A stretch of 64,000 nucleotides of DNA from Streptomyces sp. NBC_00414 (GTDB lineage: Bacteria > Actinomycetota > Actinomycetes > Streptomycetales > Streptomycetaceae): positions 7,998,001-8,062,000 of the forward strand of contig NZ_CP107935.1 of assembly GCF_036038375.1 (NCBI RefSeq). Direction: 5' to 3'. The translations under genes and the position numbers were made by a program. Each line of letters opens with the position of its first letter. The stretch's first letter is position 1. This document shows, piece by piece, positions 41,223-50,487 of the stretch. The notes beneath the pieces were generated by a model. The model did not search any database, was not told the origin of the DNA, and saw nothing but the letters and a program-made list of their open reading frames with translations.

Positions 41223-41990
41223 ATGGTGGAAGCCATGCAGGATGCCGGAGTGGTCGTCACCGGAGCGGGCGGCGGGATCGGGGCCGCGCTGGCCCGGCGG
41301 TTCGCCGCCGCGGGAGCCAGGGTCGTGGTCAACGACCTGGACGCGGCGAAGGCAGGGGCCGTCGCCGAGGAGATCGGCGGGATCGCGGTCCCCGGCGACG
41401 CCTCCGCGATCGTGGCCGACGCCCGGGACGCCCTCGGCGGCACGGTCGACGTCTACTGCGCCAACGCCGGGCTGCCCTCCGGCGGCTCGGAGGCGGCTCC
41501 CGCGCAGGTCTGGGAGCTCGCCTGGGACGTGAACGTGATGGCGCACGTCCGGGCGGCCAACGAGCTGCTCCCCGCCTGGCTGGAGCGCGGCAGCGGCCGT
41601 TTCGTCTCCACCGTGTCGGCGGCCGGGCTGCTCACCATGATCGGCGCGGCCCCGTACAGCGTCACCAAGCACGGCGCGTACGCCTTCGCCGAGTGGCTCT
41701 CCCTCACGTACCGCCACCGGGGGGTGAAGGTGCACGCGATCTGTCCGCAGGGGGTGCGCACCGACATGCTCGCGGGCACCGGCAGCGCCGGGGACCTCGT
41801 CCTGCTGCCCACCGCCATCGAGCCCGAGGCCGTCGCGGACGCCCTCTTCGCGGGGATCGAGGAGGACCGCTTCCTGATCCTTCCGCACCCCGAGGTGGCC
41901 GAGTACTACCGGGCGCGCGCCGGTGACCCGGAGCGCTGGCTGACGAACATGAACCACATCCAGCAGAAGTGGGAGGCGGACGGCCGATGA
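41223..41990 (+). CDS. Short-chain dehydrogenase/reductase
   Basis: A 255-residue NAD(P)-dependent oxidoreductase. Its cofactor motif is TGAGGGIGAALARRF, the structural motif is NAG (YCANAGLPSG), and the catalytic Tyr/Lys is YSVTK (AAPYSVTKHGAYAF). The ATG at 41223 follows GAAGGAGA. Its stop overlaps the acyl-CoA synthetase start (ATGA), so they are translationally coupled. The substrate is probably a hydroxyacyl- or keto-compound of lipid metabolism, by context. Confidence 0.92.
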   Translation: MVEAMQDAGVVVTGAGGGIGAALARRFAAAGARVVVNDLDAAKAGAVAEEIGGIAVPGDASAIVADARDALGGTVDVYCANAGLPSGGSEAAPAQVWELAWDVNVMAHVRAANELLPAWLERGSGRFVSTVSAAGLLTMIGAAPYSVTKHGAYAFAEWLSLTYRHRGVKVHAICPQGVRTDMLAGTGSAGDLVLLPTAIEPEAVADALFAGIEEDRFLILPHPEVAEYYRARAGDPERWLTNMNHIQQKWEADGR

Positions 41991-43651
41991 GCACCACCTC
42001 CCCGTACGCGGCCCGGCCGTGGGTCGCGCTCCTGAACGAGGCCCAGCGTGGCCCCGTCAGCCCCGACGACTCGGCCGTCCACGCCCTGCGCCGGGCCGTC
42101 GCCGAGACCCCCGACCGCGCCTTCCTCACCTATTTCGACGGACGCCTCGGCTACCGCGAGATCGACGAGCTGAGCGACTCCGTGGCCGGGCATCTCGCCG
42201 CCCGCGGCCTGGAGCGCGGCGACCGGGTGGCCGTCCTGCTGCAGAACAGCCCGCACTTCGTGCTCGCCGTCCTCGGCGCCTGGAAGGCCGGCGCGACCGT
42301 CCTGCCCGTCAACCCCATGTACAAGTCCGGCGAGGTGACCCACGTCCTGCGGGACGGCGAGGTCGCCGCGCTGATCTGCTCGGACCGGGCCTGGGAGTCG
42401 TATCTGCGCGAGACGGCCGCCGACTCGCCCGTACGGATCGTGCTGACCGGCTGCGAGCTGGACTTCCAGACGCGGGACGACGCGCGCGTGCTGACCTTCG
42501 AGCGGCTGCCGCAGGCGCCGGACGCCGACGACCTGGTGACCGTCGCGAAGGCGGGCCACAAGGCCCCGGGAGACCGCGATCCCGGCCCGTCGGACATCGC
42601 GCTGATCAGCTACACCTCGGGTACGAGCGGCGCCCCCAAGGGGGCCACCAACACGCACGGCAACATCATGTACAACGCCGAGCGCCAGCGCACGGGCCTG
42701 GCCCTGCCCGAGGCGCCCGTGTACTTCGCGATGGCGCCGCTGTTCCACATCACCGGGATGGTCTGCCAGTTCATCGCCTGCCTCAACAGCGGGGGCACGC
42801 TCGTCCTCGCGTACCGCTTCGAGTCGGGGGTCGTCCTCGACGCGTTCGCCGAGCACCGGCCGCACTACACGGTCGGCCCGTCGACCGCCTTCATGGCGCT
42901 GGCCGCGCATCCGTCCGTGACGCCGGACCACTTCTCCTCCTTCGTGAACATCTCGTCCGGCGGCGCGCCGCTGCCGCCCGCGCTGGTCGAGAAGTTCCGG
43001 GCGGGCTTCGGGCCGTACATCCGCAACGGCTACGGACTCACCGAGTGCACCGCGCCCTGCGCCTCGGTGCCGCCCCACCTGGAGGCGCCGGTCGACCCGG
43101 TCTCCGGGACGCTCGCCGTCGGCCTGCCAGGACCCGACAGCGTCGTACGCATCATCGACGACCACGGCCAGGAGGTGCCGCTCGGGGAACAGGGCGAGAT
43201 CCTCGTACGCGGCCCGCAGGTCGTGCCCGGCTACTGGCGGCGCCCAGAAGCCACCGCGGAGACCTTCCCGGACGGGGAACTGCGCACCGGTGACATCGGG
43301 TTCATGGACACCGACGGCTGGCTGTACGTGGTCGACCGCAAGAAGGACATGATCAACGCGTCCGGGTTCAAGGTGTGGCCGCGCGAGGTCGAGGACGTTC
43401 TGTACACGCATCCCTCCGTGCGCGAGGCGGCTGTCGTCGGCGTGCCGGACGGGTACCGCGGCGAGACCGTCAAGGCGTACATCAGCCTCCGGCCGGGCGC
43501 GGAGGAGGACCCGGCCGCACTGGCCGCGTACTGCAAGGAGAGACTGGCCGCGTACAAGTACCCGCGGCAGGTCGAGATCCTGCCCGACTTGCCGAAGACG
43601 GCCAGTGGGAAGATCCTCCGGCGGGAACTGCGTTCCCGGCCGCACGTGTAG
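41987..43651 (+). CDS. Acyl-CoA synthetase (AMP-forming)
   Basis: A 554-residue ANL-superfamily enzyme that activates a carboxylic acid as acyl-AMP and transfers it to CoA. The P-loop-like motif is ISYTSGTSGAPKGATNT, followed by NGYGLTECTAPCAS, the hinge DRKKDMINASGFKVWPRE and the catalytic lysine in PKTASGKILRREL. Chain-length preference is unknown. It is co-expressed with the SDR upstream and the TetR downstream. The operator at 41161 likely controls all three genes. Confidence 0.93.
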   Translation: MSTTSPYAARPWVALLNEAQRGPVSPDDSAVHALRRAVAETPDRAFLTYFDGRLGYREIDELSDSVAGHLAARGLERGDRVAVLLQNSPHFVLAVLGAWKAGATVLPVNPMYKSGEVTHVLRDGEVAALICSDRAWESYLRETAADSPVRIVLTGCELDFQTRDDARVLTFERLPQAPDADDLVTVAKAGHKAPGDRDPGPSDIALISYTSGTSGAPKGATNTHGNIMYNAERQRTGLALPEAPVYFAMAPLFHITGMVCQFIACLNSGGTLVLAYRFESGVVLDAFAEHRPHYTVGPSTAFMALAAHPSVTPDHFSSFVNISSGGAPLPPALVEKFRAGFGPYIRNGYGLTECTAPCASVPPHLEAPVDPVSGTLAVGLPGPDSVVRIIDDHGQEVPLGEQGEILVRGPQVVPGYWRRPEATAETFPDGELRTGDIGFMDTDGWLYVVDRKKDMINASGFKVWPREVEDVLYTHPSVREAAVVGVPDGYRGETVKAYISLRPGAEEDPAALAAYCKERLAAYKYPRQVEILPDLPKTASGKILRRELRSRPHV

Positions 43652-43678
43652 AACTGAACAAAGAGAACTGGAAGGCAG

Positions 43679-44281
43679 GTGGCGGCAGTGCCCAGGACGA
43701 CGGACGGGGACGGCACGCCCGTTCCGCGGCGGCTGCTGGCCGCCGCCACCCGGCTCTTCGCCGAGCGCGGCTACGACCGCACCTCGGTCCAGGAGATCGT
43801 CGAGGCGGCCGGTGTCACCAAGGGCGCGCTCTACCACTACTTCGGGTCCAAGGACGATCTGCTCCACGAGGTGTACGCGCGGGTGCTGCGGGTGCAGCAG
43901 GAGCGGCTCGACTCCTTCGCTGACGCCGACGCGCCGGTGGAGGAGCGGTTGCGCGGCGCCGCGGCCGATGTCGTCGTCACGACGATCGACAACCTCGACG
44001 ACGCGTCGATCTTCTTCCGCTCGATGCACCATCTGAGTCCGGAGAAGAACAAGCAGGTGCGGGCCGAGCGGCGGCGCTACCACGAGCGGTTCCGTGCGCT
44101 GATCGAGGAGGGGCAGGAGGCGGGGGTCTTCTCGAAGAAGACTCCGGCCGATCTTGTCGTCGACTACCACTTCGGTTCCGTGCACCACCTGTCCACGTGG
44201 TACCGGCCCGACGGCCCGCTCACCCAGCAGGAGGTCGCTGACCACCTCGCCGACCTGCTGCTGCGGGCGCTTCGACCGTAA
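43679..44281 (+). CDS. TetR-family regulator of the SDR/acyl-CoA synthetase operon
   Basis: A 200-residue regulator. The helix-turn-helix is at about residues 17-62 (PRRLLAAATRLFAERGYDRT, then SVQEIVEAAGVTKGALYHYF), with the C-terminal domain VVVTTIDNLDDASIFFRSMH. The start is GTG at 43679 (or 43688), close after GGAAGG. It lies 27 bases after the synthetase gene, so it is probably the autoregulating repressor that binds the 41161 site. It ends 18 bases from the convergent nSTAND gene. Confidence 0.87.
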   Translation: MAAVPRTTDGDGTPVPRRLLAAATRLFAERGYDRTSVQEIVEAAGVTKGALYHYFGSKDDLLHEVYARVLRVQQERLDSFADADAPVEERLRGAAADVVVTTIDNLDDASIFFRSMHHLSPEKNKQVRAERRRYHERFRALIEEGQEAGVFSKKTPADLVVDYHFGSVHHLSTWYRPDGPLTQQEVADHLADLLLRALRP

Positions 44282-44299
44282 GCCGTCCCCTGGCGGTGG

Positions 44300-47200
44300 T
44301 CACCGGCACGGGGGCCGGTAGGCCAGGCCGCCGAAGTACTTGGTCCACTGAGCGGGTGTGATGGTGGGAGCGGCGGTCCGGCACACCCGGGCGGCGACGC
44401 GCTCCGGGTCGGTCTCCCACAGCCGGGCGGTGCGGGCCGCGCTCCCGCTGGCCAGCGTGTGCCCGTCGGGACCGAACGCCGCCGTGTAGGTGTGCCCGCC
44501 GTCGCCGACGAGAGAGGCGGGCGGTCCGGGCCGGTCCGGATCGCGCACGTCCCACAGCCGGACGGTGCCGTCGGCGCCCGTGGTCGCCAGCGTGCGCCCG
44601 TCGGGGCTGAAGACCGGTGAGTGGACGGCGCCGACATGACCGGCGAGGGTCGCCGTCCCGTGCAGGCGGCGGCCGTCGACACGCCACAGGCGCACCGTGT
44701 CGCCGAAGTCCGTGGTGGCCAGGGTGCGCCCGTCCGGGCTGAACGCGGCGGCGTTGACCCCTTCCCGGAGTACCGGGGAGGTGTCCAGCTTCTTCGGCCG
44801 GCGGGGGTCGGTCACGTCCCACAGCCGTACGGTGCCGTCCCAGCCCCCGGTGGCCAGCGTGCGTCCGTCGGGGCTGTGGACGGCCGTGTTGGCACCGCCG
44901 GTGTGCCCGGTGAGAGCCGCCAGTTCGCGGGGCCGGCGCGGGTCGGCGACGTTCCACAGGCGTACGGCGCCGTCCCCGCCGGCGATGGCGAGGGTCCGGC
45001 CGTCGGGACCGAACGTCACCGTGTTCACGTGCTCGCCGTGTCCGGTGAGGGTGGCAAGGACGCGGGGCCGGCGCGGGTCGCCGATGTCCCACAGCCGGGC
45101 GGTGCGGTCCCAGCTGCCGGTGGCCAGGGTGCGTCCGTCCGGGCTCAGCGCCAGTCCGCACACGGCGTCCTTGTGCCCGGTGAGGGTGGCCAGTTCGCGA
45201 GGGCGGCGCGGGTCGGTGACGTCCCACAGCCGGGCGGTGCGGTCGTCGGCGGCCGTCGCGAGGACGTGCCCGCCGGAAGGGCCGAACGCCACGGCGCAGA
45301 CGGTGTCGGTGTGGCCGCCGAGAGCGGGCAGGGGGAGGTCCCACAGCCGTACGGTCTGGTCGTCCCCGGCGCTGGCCAGGGTGCGGCCGTCGGGGCCGAA
45401 CGCCACGGAGACGGCGGCGTCGGTGTGGCCGCTCAGCACAGTCCCTCGCCGGGGCCGGCGCGGATCGGTGACGTCCCACAGCCGTACGTTCTGGTCCATG
45501 CCGGCACTGGCGAGGCCGCGGCCGTCCGGACTGAAGGCGACGGAGCGCACGGCGTCGGTGTGGCCGCTCAGGGTCACCGGCTTCCCCGGGCGGCGCGGGT
45601 CGGCGATGTCCCACAGCCGTACCGCGCGGTCCCAGCTCGCGCCGGCGATCGTCTTCCCGTCCGGGCTGAACGCCACCCGGGTGACGGCGGCGGTGGGACC
45701 GGTGAGAGTGGCCTTCTTGCGGGCACGCCCGGACGCGTCGAACGTCCACAGCCGCACGGCGTTGTCGAAACCGGCGGCGGCGAGGACACGGCCGTCGGGG
45801 CTGAACGCCACGGTCACCACCGCGCGTTTGTCGTCGTGCCGTCCGGGCAGCGTCCGCGTCCCGCGGGGGCGGCCCGGATCGGTGACGTCCCACAGCCGTA
45901 CCGTGCCGTCGGTGCTCGCGTCGGCCAGGGCGTGGCCGTCCCGGCTGAACGCCAGCGCGTTGACGTCACCGGAGTGGCCGCGCAGGACGGCCGTCGTGCG
46001 CGGGTGGCGCGGATCGCGGACGTCCCACAGCCGGGCGGTGTCGTCCCAGCTCGCGGTGGCGAGGGTACGGCCGTCGGGGCTGAAGGCCACGTCGCTGACC
46101 TTGTCGGTGTGCCCGGTGAGGGTGGCCAGCGAGCGCGGCCGGTGGGGGTCGCGGACGTCCCACAGCCGGGCGGTGTCGTCGTTGCTCCCGGTGGCCAGTA
46201 CGCGGCTGTCGGCGCGGTGGGCCACGGCGTTGACGTTGTCGGTGTGGCCGGTCAGCCGGGTGGCGTAGGGGCCGGCGAAGGAGCTCAGCAGGCTGCCGCG
46301 GGCATCGGCGGTGGGGGCCAGCCGGTAGGCGGCCAGGCTGAGCTGGGCGGCCAGCGCCGGGTCGGTGGCACGCAGCGCGGCGGCCTGGCCCGCGGCCTTC
46401 TGGGACAGGGCGATGTTGCGCTGCCGGTTGGCGGTGTCCTGCGCGCGCACCGCGGAGAAGGTGGTGGCCGAGGCGATCAAAAGCAGGACCGCCAGCAGCC
46501 CGGTGAGCCGGCGCAGGCGGCGGGCCCGGTGGCGCGCCGCGGCCTGCTCGCCGTCCGCCGCGGCCCGGCTGGCGTCGAGGAACGTCCGCTCCCGCGCCGT
46601 CAGGGCGTCCGCGGCGTGGGCGGCCCACTCCTGGGCCTGCGCGAGCCGGACACCCCGGTACAGGCTGCCCGGATCGCGGTCCAGCGCCTCCCACGCGGCC
46701 GTGGCCTCGGTGAGGTCCCGGTGGACGCGGATGCCCGCCCGGTCCTCGGCGAGCCAGTCGCGCAGCCGGGGCCAGCACCGGATCAGGGCCTCATGGGCCA
46801 GCTCCACCCGCTCGTGGTCCAGCGTCAGCAGCCGCGCGTCGGCCGCACGGTCCAGCACGTCGCGGACCTCGCCGGCCTCGGCTCCGGCCAGGCCGTTCAG
46901 CTCCTCCAGGCGGGCCGGCCGCCGAGTGTCCTCGGTCCCTTCCCCCGGGACGGTCAGCCGCTCGAACACGCGCCGGGCCAGCGTCCGTCGTGCGGCGTCC
47001 AGCCGCTGGTAGAAGTCCTCCGCGGTGTGCGCCAGGCTTCCCTCCAGCCCGCCGGCCGCCTCGAAGGCGCCCAGCGTCAGCGCGTTGCCGCGTCGCCGCC
47101 GCCAGGTCTGCAGCAGCGCGTGCGACAGCAGCGGCAGCATTCCGGCCTGCGCGTGCGCCTGTGCCATGAGCGACGCCAGCAGCGCGCCCTCGACGGTCAG

Positions 47201-48217
47201 CCCGGCCAGCTGCGCCGGCTTGAGCACCGCCCGGCGCAGTTCGTCCTGGCTCATCGGCCCGACCGGCACCTGCGCGTCCCGCATCGCCTCCACCAGCAGC
47301 GCGTCGCGGGTGCAGTGCGCGTAGAAGTCGGCCCGCACGCCCAGGACGACCCGGCACCGGCCCGCCTCGGCCGAGGAGGCGGTGACCAGCGCCTCGATGA
47401 AGACGTTCCGCTCGGTCTCGTCCCGGCACAGCGTGAAGACCTCTTCGAACTGGTCGATGACGAGCACCACATGACCGTCGGCCGCGCCGTTGCTCGTTCC
47501 GGTGCCCGTACCGTCGGTCGCTCCGCCGCTCGTTCCCTCGGCCGCTCCACCGGTGGCCCCGGAACGGGCGACGATCTGCCGCACCACACGGCCCAGGTTC
47601 GCCGAATCCCGCCTCAGCTCCTCGTACAGCCCGCCCGGTGTGACCCCCGCCAGCCCGCCCAGCCGTACCGAACACTCCTCCAGCGGCCGCGGCCCCGGCG
47701 TGCACACCACCACCGTCGCCCCCGCGCGCAGGCGAGGCACCAGACCCGCCCGCAACAGGGACGACTTGCCCGATCCCGAGGCCCCGATCACCGCCGCGAA
47801 CGGACGGCGCTCAAGCCGTGCGGCCAGCTCCTCCACCAGCTGTTCCCGGCCGAAGAACCACCGCGCGTCCTCCTCCCGGAACGACCGCAGACCCGCGTAC
47901 GGCGGGGGCGTGCCGTTGTCCTCCGCAAGGCCGGGGGCGGCGTCCTCCTCGCCGAGCTGCTCCGCCACCGCCCGCCAGCGCCGCTCCCACTCCTGTACGT
48001 CCCCGCCGCAGGCGTGCGCGTACGCCAGGGTCACCGCCAGCGTCGGGAGCCGCTGCCCGGACGCCGCGGAGGACAAGGTCGAGATCGAGTAGTGCGCCCG
48101 CTCGGCCAGCGTCCGGTAGGGCGGGCTGCCCGCCGCACGCCGCAACTCCCGCAGCCCCGTGGCGAACTCCGCTAACGGACCTTCGTCCGCGTCCAGCGGA
48201 CGCTCTCTGCGCGGCAT
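44300..48217 (-). CDS. HTH - nSTAND1 NTPase - WD40 protein
   Basis: A 1305-residue protein. Residues about 10-80 form an XRE-like helix-turn-helix (LRELRRAAGSPPYRTLAERA). Residues about 105-560 form an nSTAND NTPase with Walker A GASGSGKS (145-152) and Walker B VVLVIDQFEEVF, separated by a low-complexity Gly/Ala/Thr insert (about 221-248). A membrane-helix-like stretch (LTGLLAVLLLIASATTFSAV) follows near 575-595. The C-terminal half has 14 WD40 repeats (GHTD...RLWDV), enough for two seven-bladed propellers. It is a signalling or sensor-type ATPase, function unproven. It is divergent from the lasso operon. Confidence 0.9.
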   Translation of the reverse strand: MPRRERPLDADEGPLAEFATGLRELRRAAGSPPYRTLAERAHYSISTLSSAASGQRLPTLAVTLAYAHACGGDVQEWERRWRAVAEQLGEEDAAPGLAEDNGTPPPYAGLRSFREEDARWFFGREQLVEELAARLERRPFAAVIGASGSGKSSLLRAGLVPRLRAGATVVVCTPGPRPLEECSVRLGGLAGVTPGGLYEELRRDSANLGRVVRQIVARSGATGGAAEGTSGGATDGTGTGTSNGAADGHVVLVIDQFEEVFTLCRDETERNVFIEALVTASSAEAGRCRVVLGVRADFYAHCTRDALLVEAMRDAQVPVGPMSQDELRRAVLKPAQLAGLTVEGALLASLMAQAHAQAGMLPLLSHALLQTWRRRRGNALTLGAFEAAGGLEGSLAHTAEDFYQRLDAARRTLARRVFERLTVPGEGTEDTRRPARLEELNGLAGAEAGEVRDVLDRAADARLLTLDHERVELAHEALIRCWPRLRDWLAEDRAGIRVHRDLTEATAAWEALDRDPGSLYRGVRLAQAQEWAAHAADALTARERTFLDASRAAADGEQAAARHRARRLRRLTGLLAVLLLIASATTFSAVRAQDTANRQRNIALSQKAAGQAAALRATDPALAAQLSLAAYRLAPTADARGSLLSSFAGPYATRLTGHTDNVNAVAHRADSRVLATGSNDDTARLWDVRDPHRPRSLATLTGHTDKVSDVAFSPDGRTLATASWDDTARLWDVRDPRHPRTTAVLRGHSGDVNALAFSRDGHALADASTDGTVRLWDVTDPGRPRGTRTLPGRHDDKRAVVTVAFSPDGRVLAAAGFDNAVRLWTFDASGRARKKATLTGPTAAVTRVAFSPDGKTIAGASWDRAVRLWDIADPRRPGKPVTLSGHTDAVRSVAFSPDGRGLASAGMDQNVRLWDVTDPRRPRRGTVLSGHTDAAVSVAFGPDGRTLASAGDDQTVRLWDLPLPALGGHTDTVCAVAFGPSGGHVLATAADDRTARLWDVTDPRRPRELATLTGHKDAVCGLALSPDGRTLATGSWDRTARLWDIGDPRRPRVLATLTGHGEHVNTVTFGPDGRTLAIAGGDGAVRLWNVADPRRPRELAALTGHTGGANTAVHSPDGRTLATGGWDGTVRLWDVTDPRRPKKLDTSPVLREGVNAAAFSPDGRTLATTDFGDTVRLWRVDGRRLHGTATLAGHVGAVHSPVFSPDGRTLATTGADGTVRLWDVRDPDRPGPPASLVGDGGHTYTAAFGPDGHTLASGSAARTARLWETDPERVAARVCRTAAPTITPAQWTKYFGGLAYRPPCR

Positions 48218-48379
48218 CCCCGCACCTCCCCGTCACTCCCTGGTCGCGGCCTCACGACTGCCCCGCATTTTTCACGTGTTGTTTGTTCGACACCAGTGCC
48301 CCGAAGGCGAACAACGCGCGGAGCGCTACACCTTGAGCCACCGGCCCGCACCGAGCGGACGAGCGTGTGAGGAGAAGGC
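48218..48379. other. Divergent promoter region between the nSTAND gene and the lasso operon
   Basis: No gene seen. A lower-GC stretch at 48265-48290 (GCATTTTTCACGTGTTGTTT) is the probable promoter zone. The ribosome site GAGGAGAAGG lies just before the cyclase ATG. I found no leader-peptide reading frame here, so the precursor is not 5' of the operon. Confidence 0.55.
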
Positions 48380-50227
48380 ATGGAGTCCAGTGCTCCGCGG
48401 TGGTATTTCGTGGTGCTCCCGGACCGCGACGAGGCCGAGGCCCTCGCGGAGCGGCTCCCCACGCGGGGGACACGTACGGTGCCGCACGCGTCCGGGAGGC
48501 CGTGGCTGGTCGTCACGCTTCCCGACGAGCAGATCGTGACGGCCGAGGCGGGAGACGACCGGGCCGCCGTGCTCGGCTTCTCCTCGGCCTCGTCCGCGGC
48601 ACTGCGCGAGGCCACCGGACGAGCGGGCGGTGTCGAGGCGTTCGACGAGCTGTCCCACACCCTGGCCGGCGGATTCCATCTGGTGGCCTCGGTCGGCGGA
48701 CGGCTTCGCGCGCAGGGCAGTGCCTCGGGTGTCCACCGCGTGTTCCACGCCGTGATCGACGGCGTCGCGGTCGCGTCCGACCGCGCCGACGTCCTCGCCG
48801 AGCTGGGCGGATTCCCGTACGACGAGACCGCGTTGGCCGTCCGGCTGCTGCCGACCCTCCCGCACCCGCTCGGCGAACAGCCGCTGTGGCGGGGCGTCGA
48901 ACCCGTCCCCGCGGAGTCGTACCTGCGCATCGGGGCGAACGGCCGGGAGACGGCCGTACGCCGATGGTGGCGGCGCCCCGATCCGGAGCTGTCCCGCGGC
49001 CGGGGCGCCGAACTGCTCCGCACCGCGCTGGCCGAAGCGGTCGCGGTACGCACCCGGGCGGGCGGAGTCGTCCACTGCGACCTCTCCGGCGGCCTGGACT
49101 CGACCCCGGTGACCTGGTTCGCGGCGCGGGGACCCGCCGAGATCGTCGCGGCCACCGCGTACAACGACGATCCGGGCGGCCGGGAGGACCTGCGCTGGGC
49201 GAGGCGCGCACTGGCGGCCATGCCGGACGTACGGCACCGGACCCAGTCGCTCGACGCACCACCGGCGGTCTACGAGGGACTGCCGCAGCTGGCCAACCGG
49301 CTGGACGAGCCGACGCACACCTACCTCTCCGCTCCCCGCGTCAACGCCAACATCCAGGACGCGCTGCGGCACTCGGCGCGGATGTACCTCAACGGGCTGG
49401 GCGGCGACCACCTGCAGAGCGGGCTGCCGAACTGGGAGCACACCCTCTTCCGCGGACGCCCGCTGCTCGCCTGGCGCCGCGCCCGTACCCATCCCATGCT
49501 CGGCCGGACCTCGGCAGCCGCGACGGTCCGCGGCCTGCTGGACCGTCGCGGCTACGCCGACTGGCTGCGTACCGCCGCGCTCGCGGCCGACGGAGCACGG
49601 CGGGACGGCGCCGCCGGCTTCGGCTGGGACCTGCCGCTCACCTGGCCGCGCTGGATGACCCCGGACGCGGTGCGAGCGGTACGAGCCCGCATCACCGCGC
49701 TCGCCGCCGGCGCGGAGCCCCTCGGGCCGGACCGCGCCGGGCACGCCGAGCTGGCACTGGTGCGGGACGGCGCCCGGGTGATCCGCGGCACCGGTCAGCT
49801 GGGCGCGGACGCCGACCTGCCCTACCAGGCGCCGCTCCTGGACGACCGGGTCCTGGAGGCGTGTCTGTCCGTCCGGCGCGAAGAGCGCGTCTCACCACTG
49901 GAGTTCAAGCCGCTGATGAAGGAGGCGATGCGCGGCCTGCTGCCCGGGGACTTCCTGGCCAGGACGACGAAGACGGGCGGCGACCCCCAGGCCGTACGCG
50001 GCTGGGCCGCACACCACACCGAGATCCTCGACCTCTGCACCGCCTCGCCCCTCGTGGAGCTGGGGTTCGTCGACGAAGCCGCGCTCAGGCGGTACAACAG
50101 GCCGCAGCCGGGGCGGATGCCCGACAGCGCCTTGAGGCCCACGGTCAACTGCGCCGTGTTCCTGCGCAACCAGACACGCGAACGCTTCGTGGCCCCGGCC
50201 CGTGCGGCGACCGGGAGCGGAACATGA
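48380..50227 (+). CDS. Lasso peptide cyclase (asparagine synthetase-like, C protein)
   Basis: A 615-residue ATP-dependent macrolactam synthetase. The AS-B PPi-loop motif is DLSGGLDST (residues 234-242), followed by NGLGGDHLQSGLPNWE and the C-terminal LPYQAPLLDDRVLEACL. The N-terminal glutaminase-like domain lacks an initial catalytic Cys (it begins MESSAPRW), as in lasso cyclases. It adenylates the side-chain carboxylate of the core and joins it to the new N-terminus. ATG at 48380 follows GAGGAGAAGG. It overlaps the next gene by four bases (ATGA). Confidence 0.9.
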   Translation: MESSAPRWYFVVLPDRDEAEALAERLPTRGTRTVPHASGRPWLVVTLPDEQIVTAEAGDDRAAVLGFSSASSAALREATGRAGGVEAFDELSHTLAGGFHLVASVGGRLRAQGSASGVHRVFHAVIDGVAVASDRADVLAELGGFPYDETALAVRLLPTLPHPLGEQPLWRGVEPVPAESYLRIGANGRETAVRRWWRRPDPELSRGRGAELLRTALAEAVAVRTRAGGVVHCDLSGGLDSTPVTWFAARGPAEIVAATAYNDDPGGREDLRWARRALAAMPDVRHRTQSLDAPPAVYEGLPQLANRLDEPTHTYLSAPRVNANIQDALRHSARMYLNGLGGDHLQSGLPNWEHTLFRGRPLLAWRRARTHPMLGRTSAAATVRGLLDRRGYADWLRTAALAADGARRDGAAGFGWDLPLTWPRWMTPDAVRAVRARITALAAGAEPLGPDRAGHAELALVRDGARVIRGTGQLGADADLPYQAPLLDDRVLEACLSVRREERVSPLEFKPLMKEAMRGLLPGDFLARTTKTGGDPQAVRGWAAHHTEILDLCTASPLVELGFVDEAALRRYNRPQPGRMPDSALRPTVNCAVFLRNQTRERFVAPARAATGSGT

Positions 50228-50487
50228 GCCCCGGCCCGCGGGTGTCCGAGCACGTGTCCACGGCGAGCACCGAGTACGGCACGGTGCTGCTCGACGAACG
50301 CACCGGCCACTACTGGCAGTTGACGCCGAGCGCCTCGTTCGTCATGGCCCGGCTGCAGGAGGGCGACGGAGTCGAGGAGGCGGTCGCGGCACTCACGCAC
50401 ACCTACGACGTCGACGAGGAGACGGCCCGCCGGGACACCCTCGCGCTCATCGACCGGCTCCGGTCGCTCGGGGTGGTGACGCCGTGA
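50224..50487 (+). CDS. Lasso RRE / PqqD-like leader-binding protein (B1)
   Basis: An 87-residue protein with the PqqD-like winged-helix fold: VSTASTEYGTVLLDERTGHY, then WQLTPSASFVMARLQEGDGV and DEETARRDTLALIDRLRSLG. It binds the leader peptide and presents the precursor to the peptidase. It starts inside the cyclase stop (ATGA) and overlaps the peptidase start (GTGA). The expected leader target is the YxxP motif in the short gene at 50933. Confidence 0.88.
   Translation: MSPGPRVSEHVSTASTEYGTVLLDERTGHYWQLTPSASFVMARLQEGDGVEEAVAALTHTYDVDEETARRDTLALIDRLRSLGVVTP

Noticed and set aside
44621..48175. A 1184-codon plus-strand frame opposite the nSTAND gene
   Set aside because: It is the shadow of repetitive WD40 coding sequence, with repeating antisense units and no recognisable domain.
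48218..48379. A lasso precursor upstream of the cyclase, the usual position
   Set aside because: No reading frame there has a YxxP-type leader or a plausible core; the good candidate is the GTG frame at 50933.
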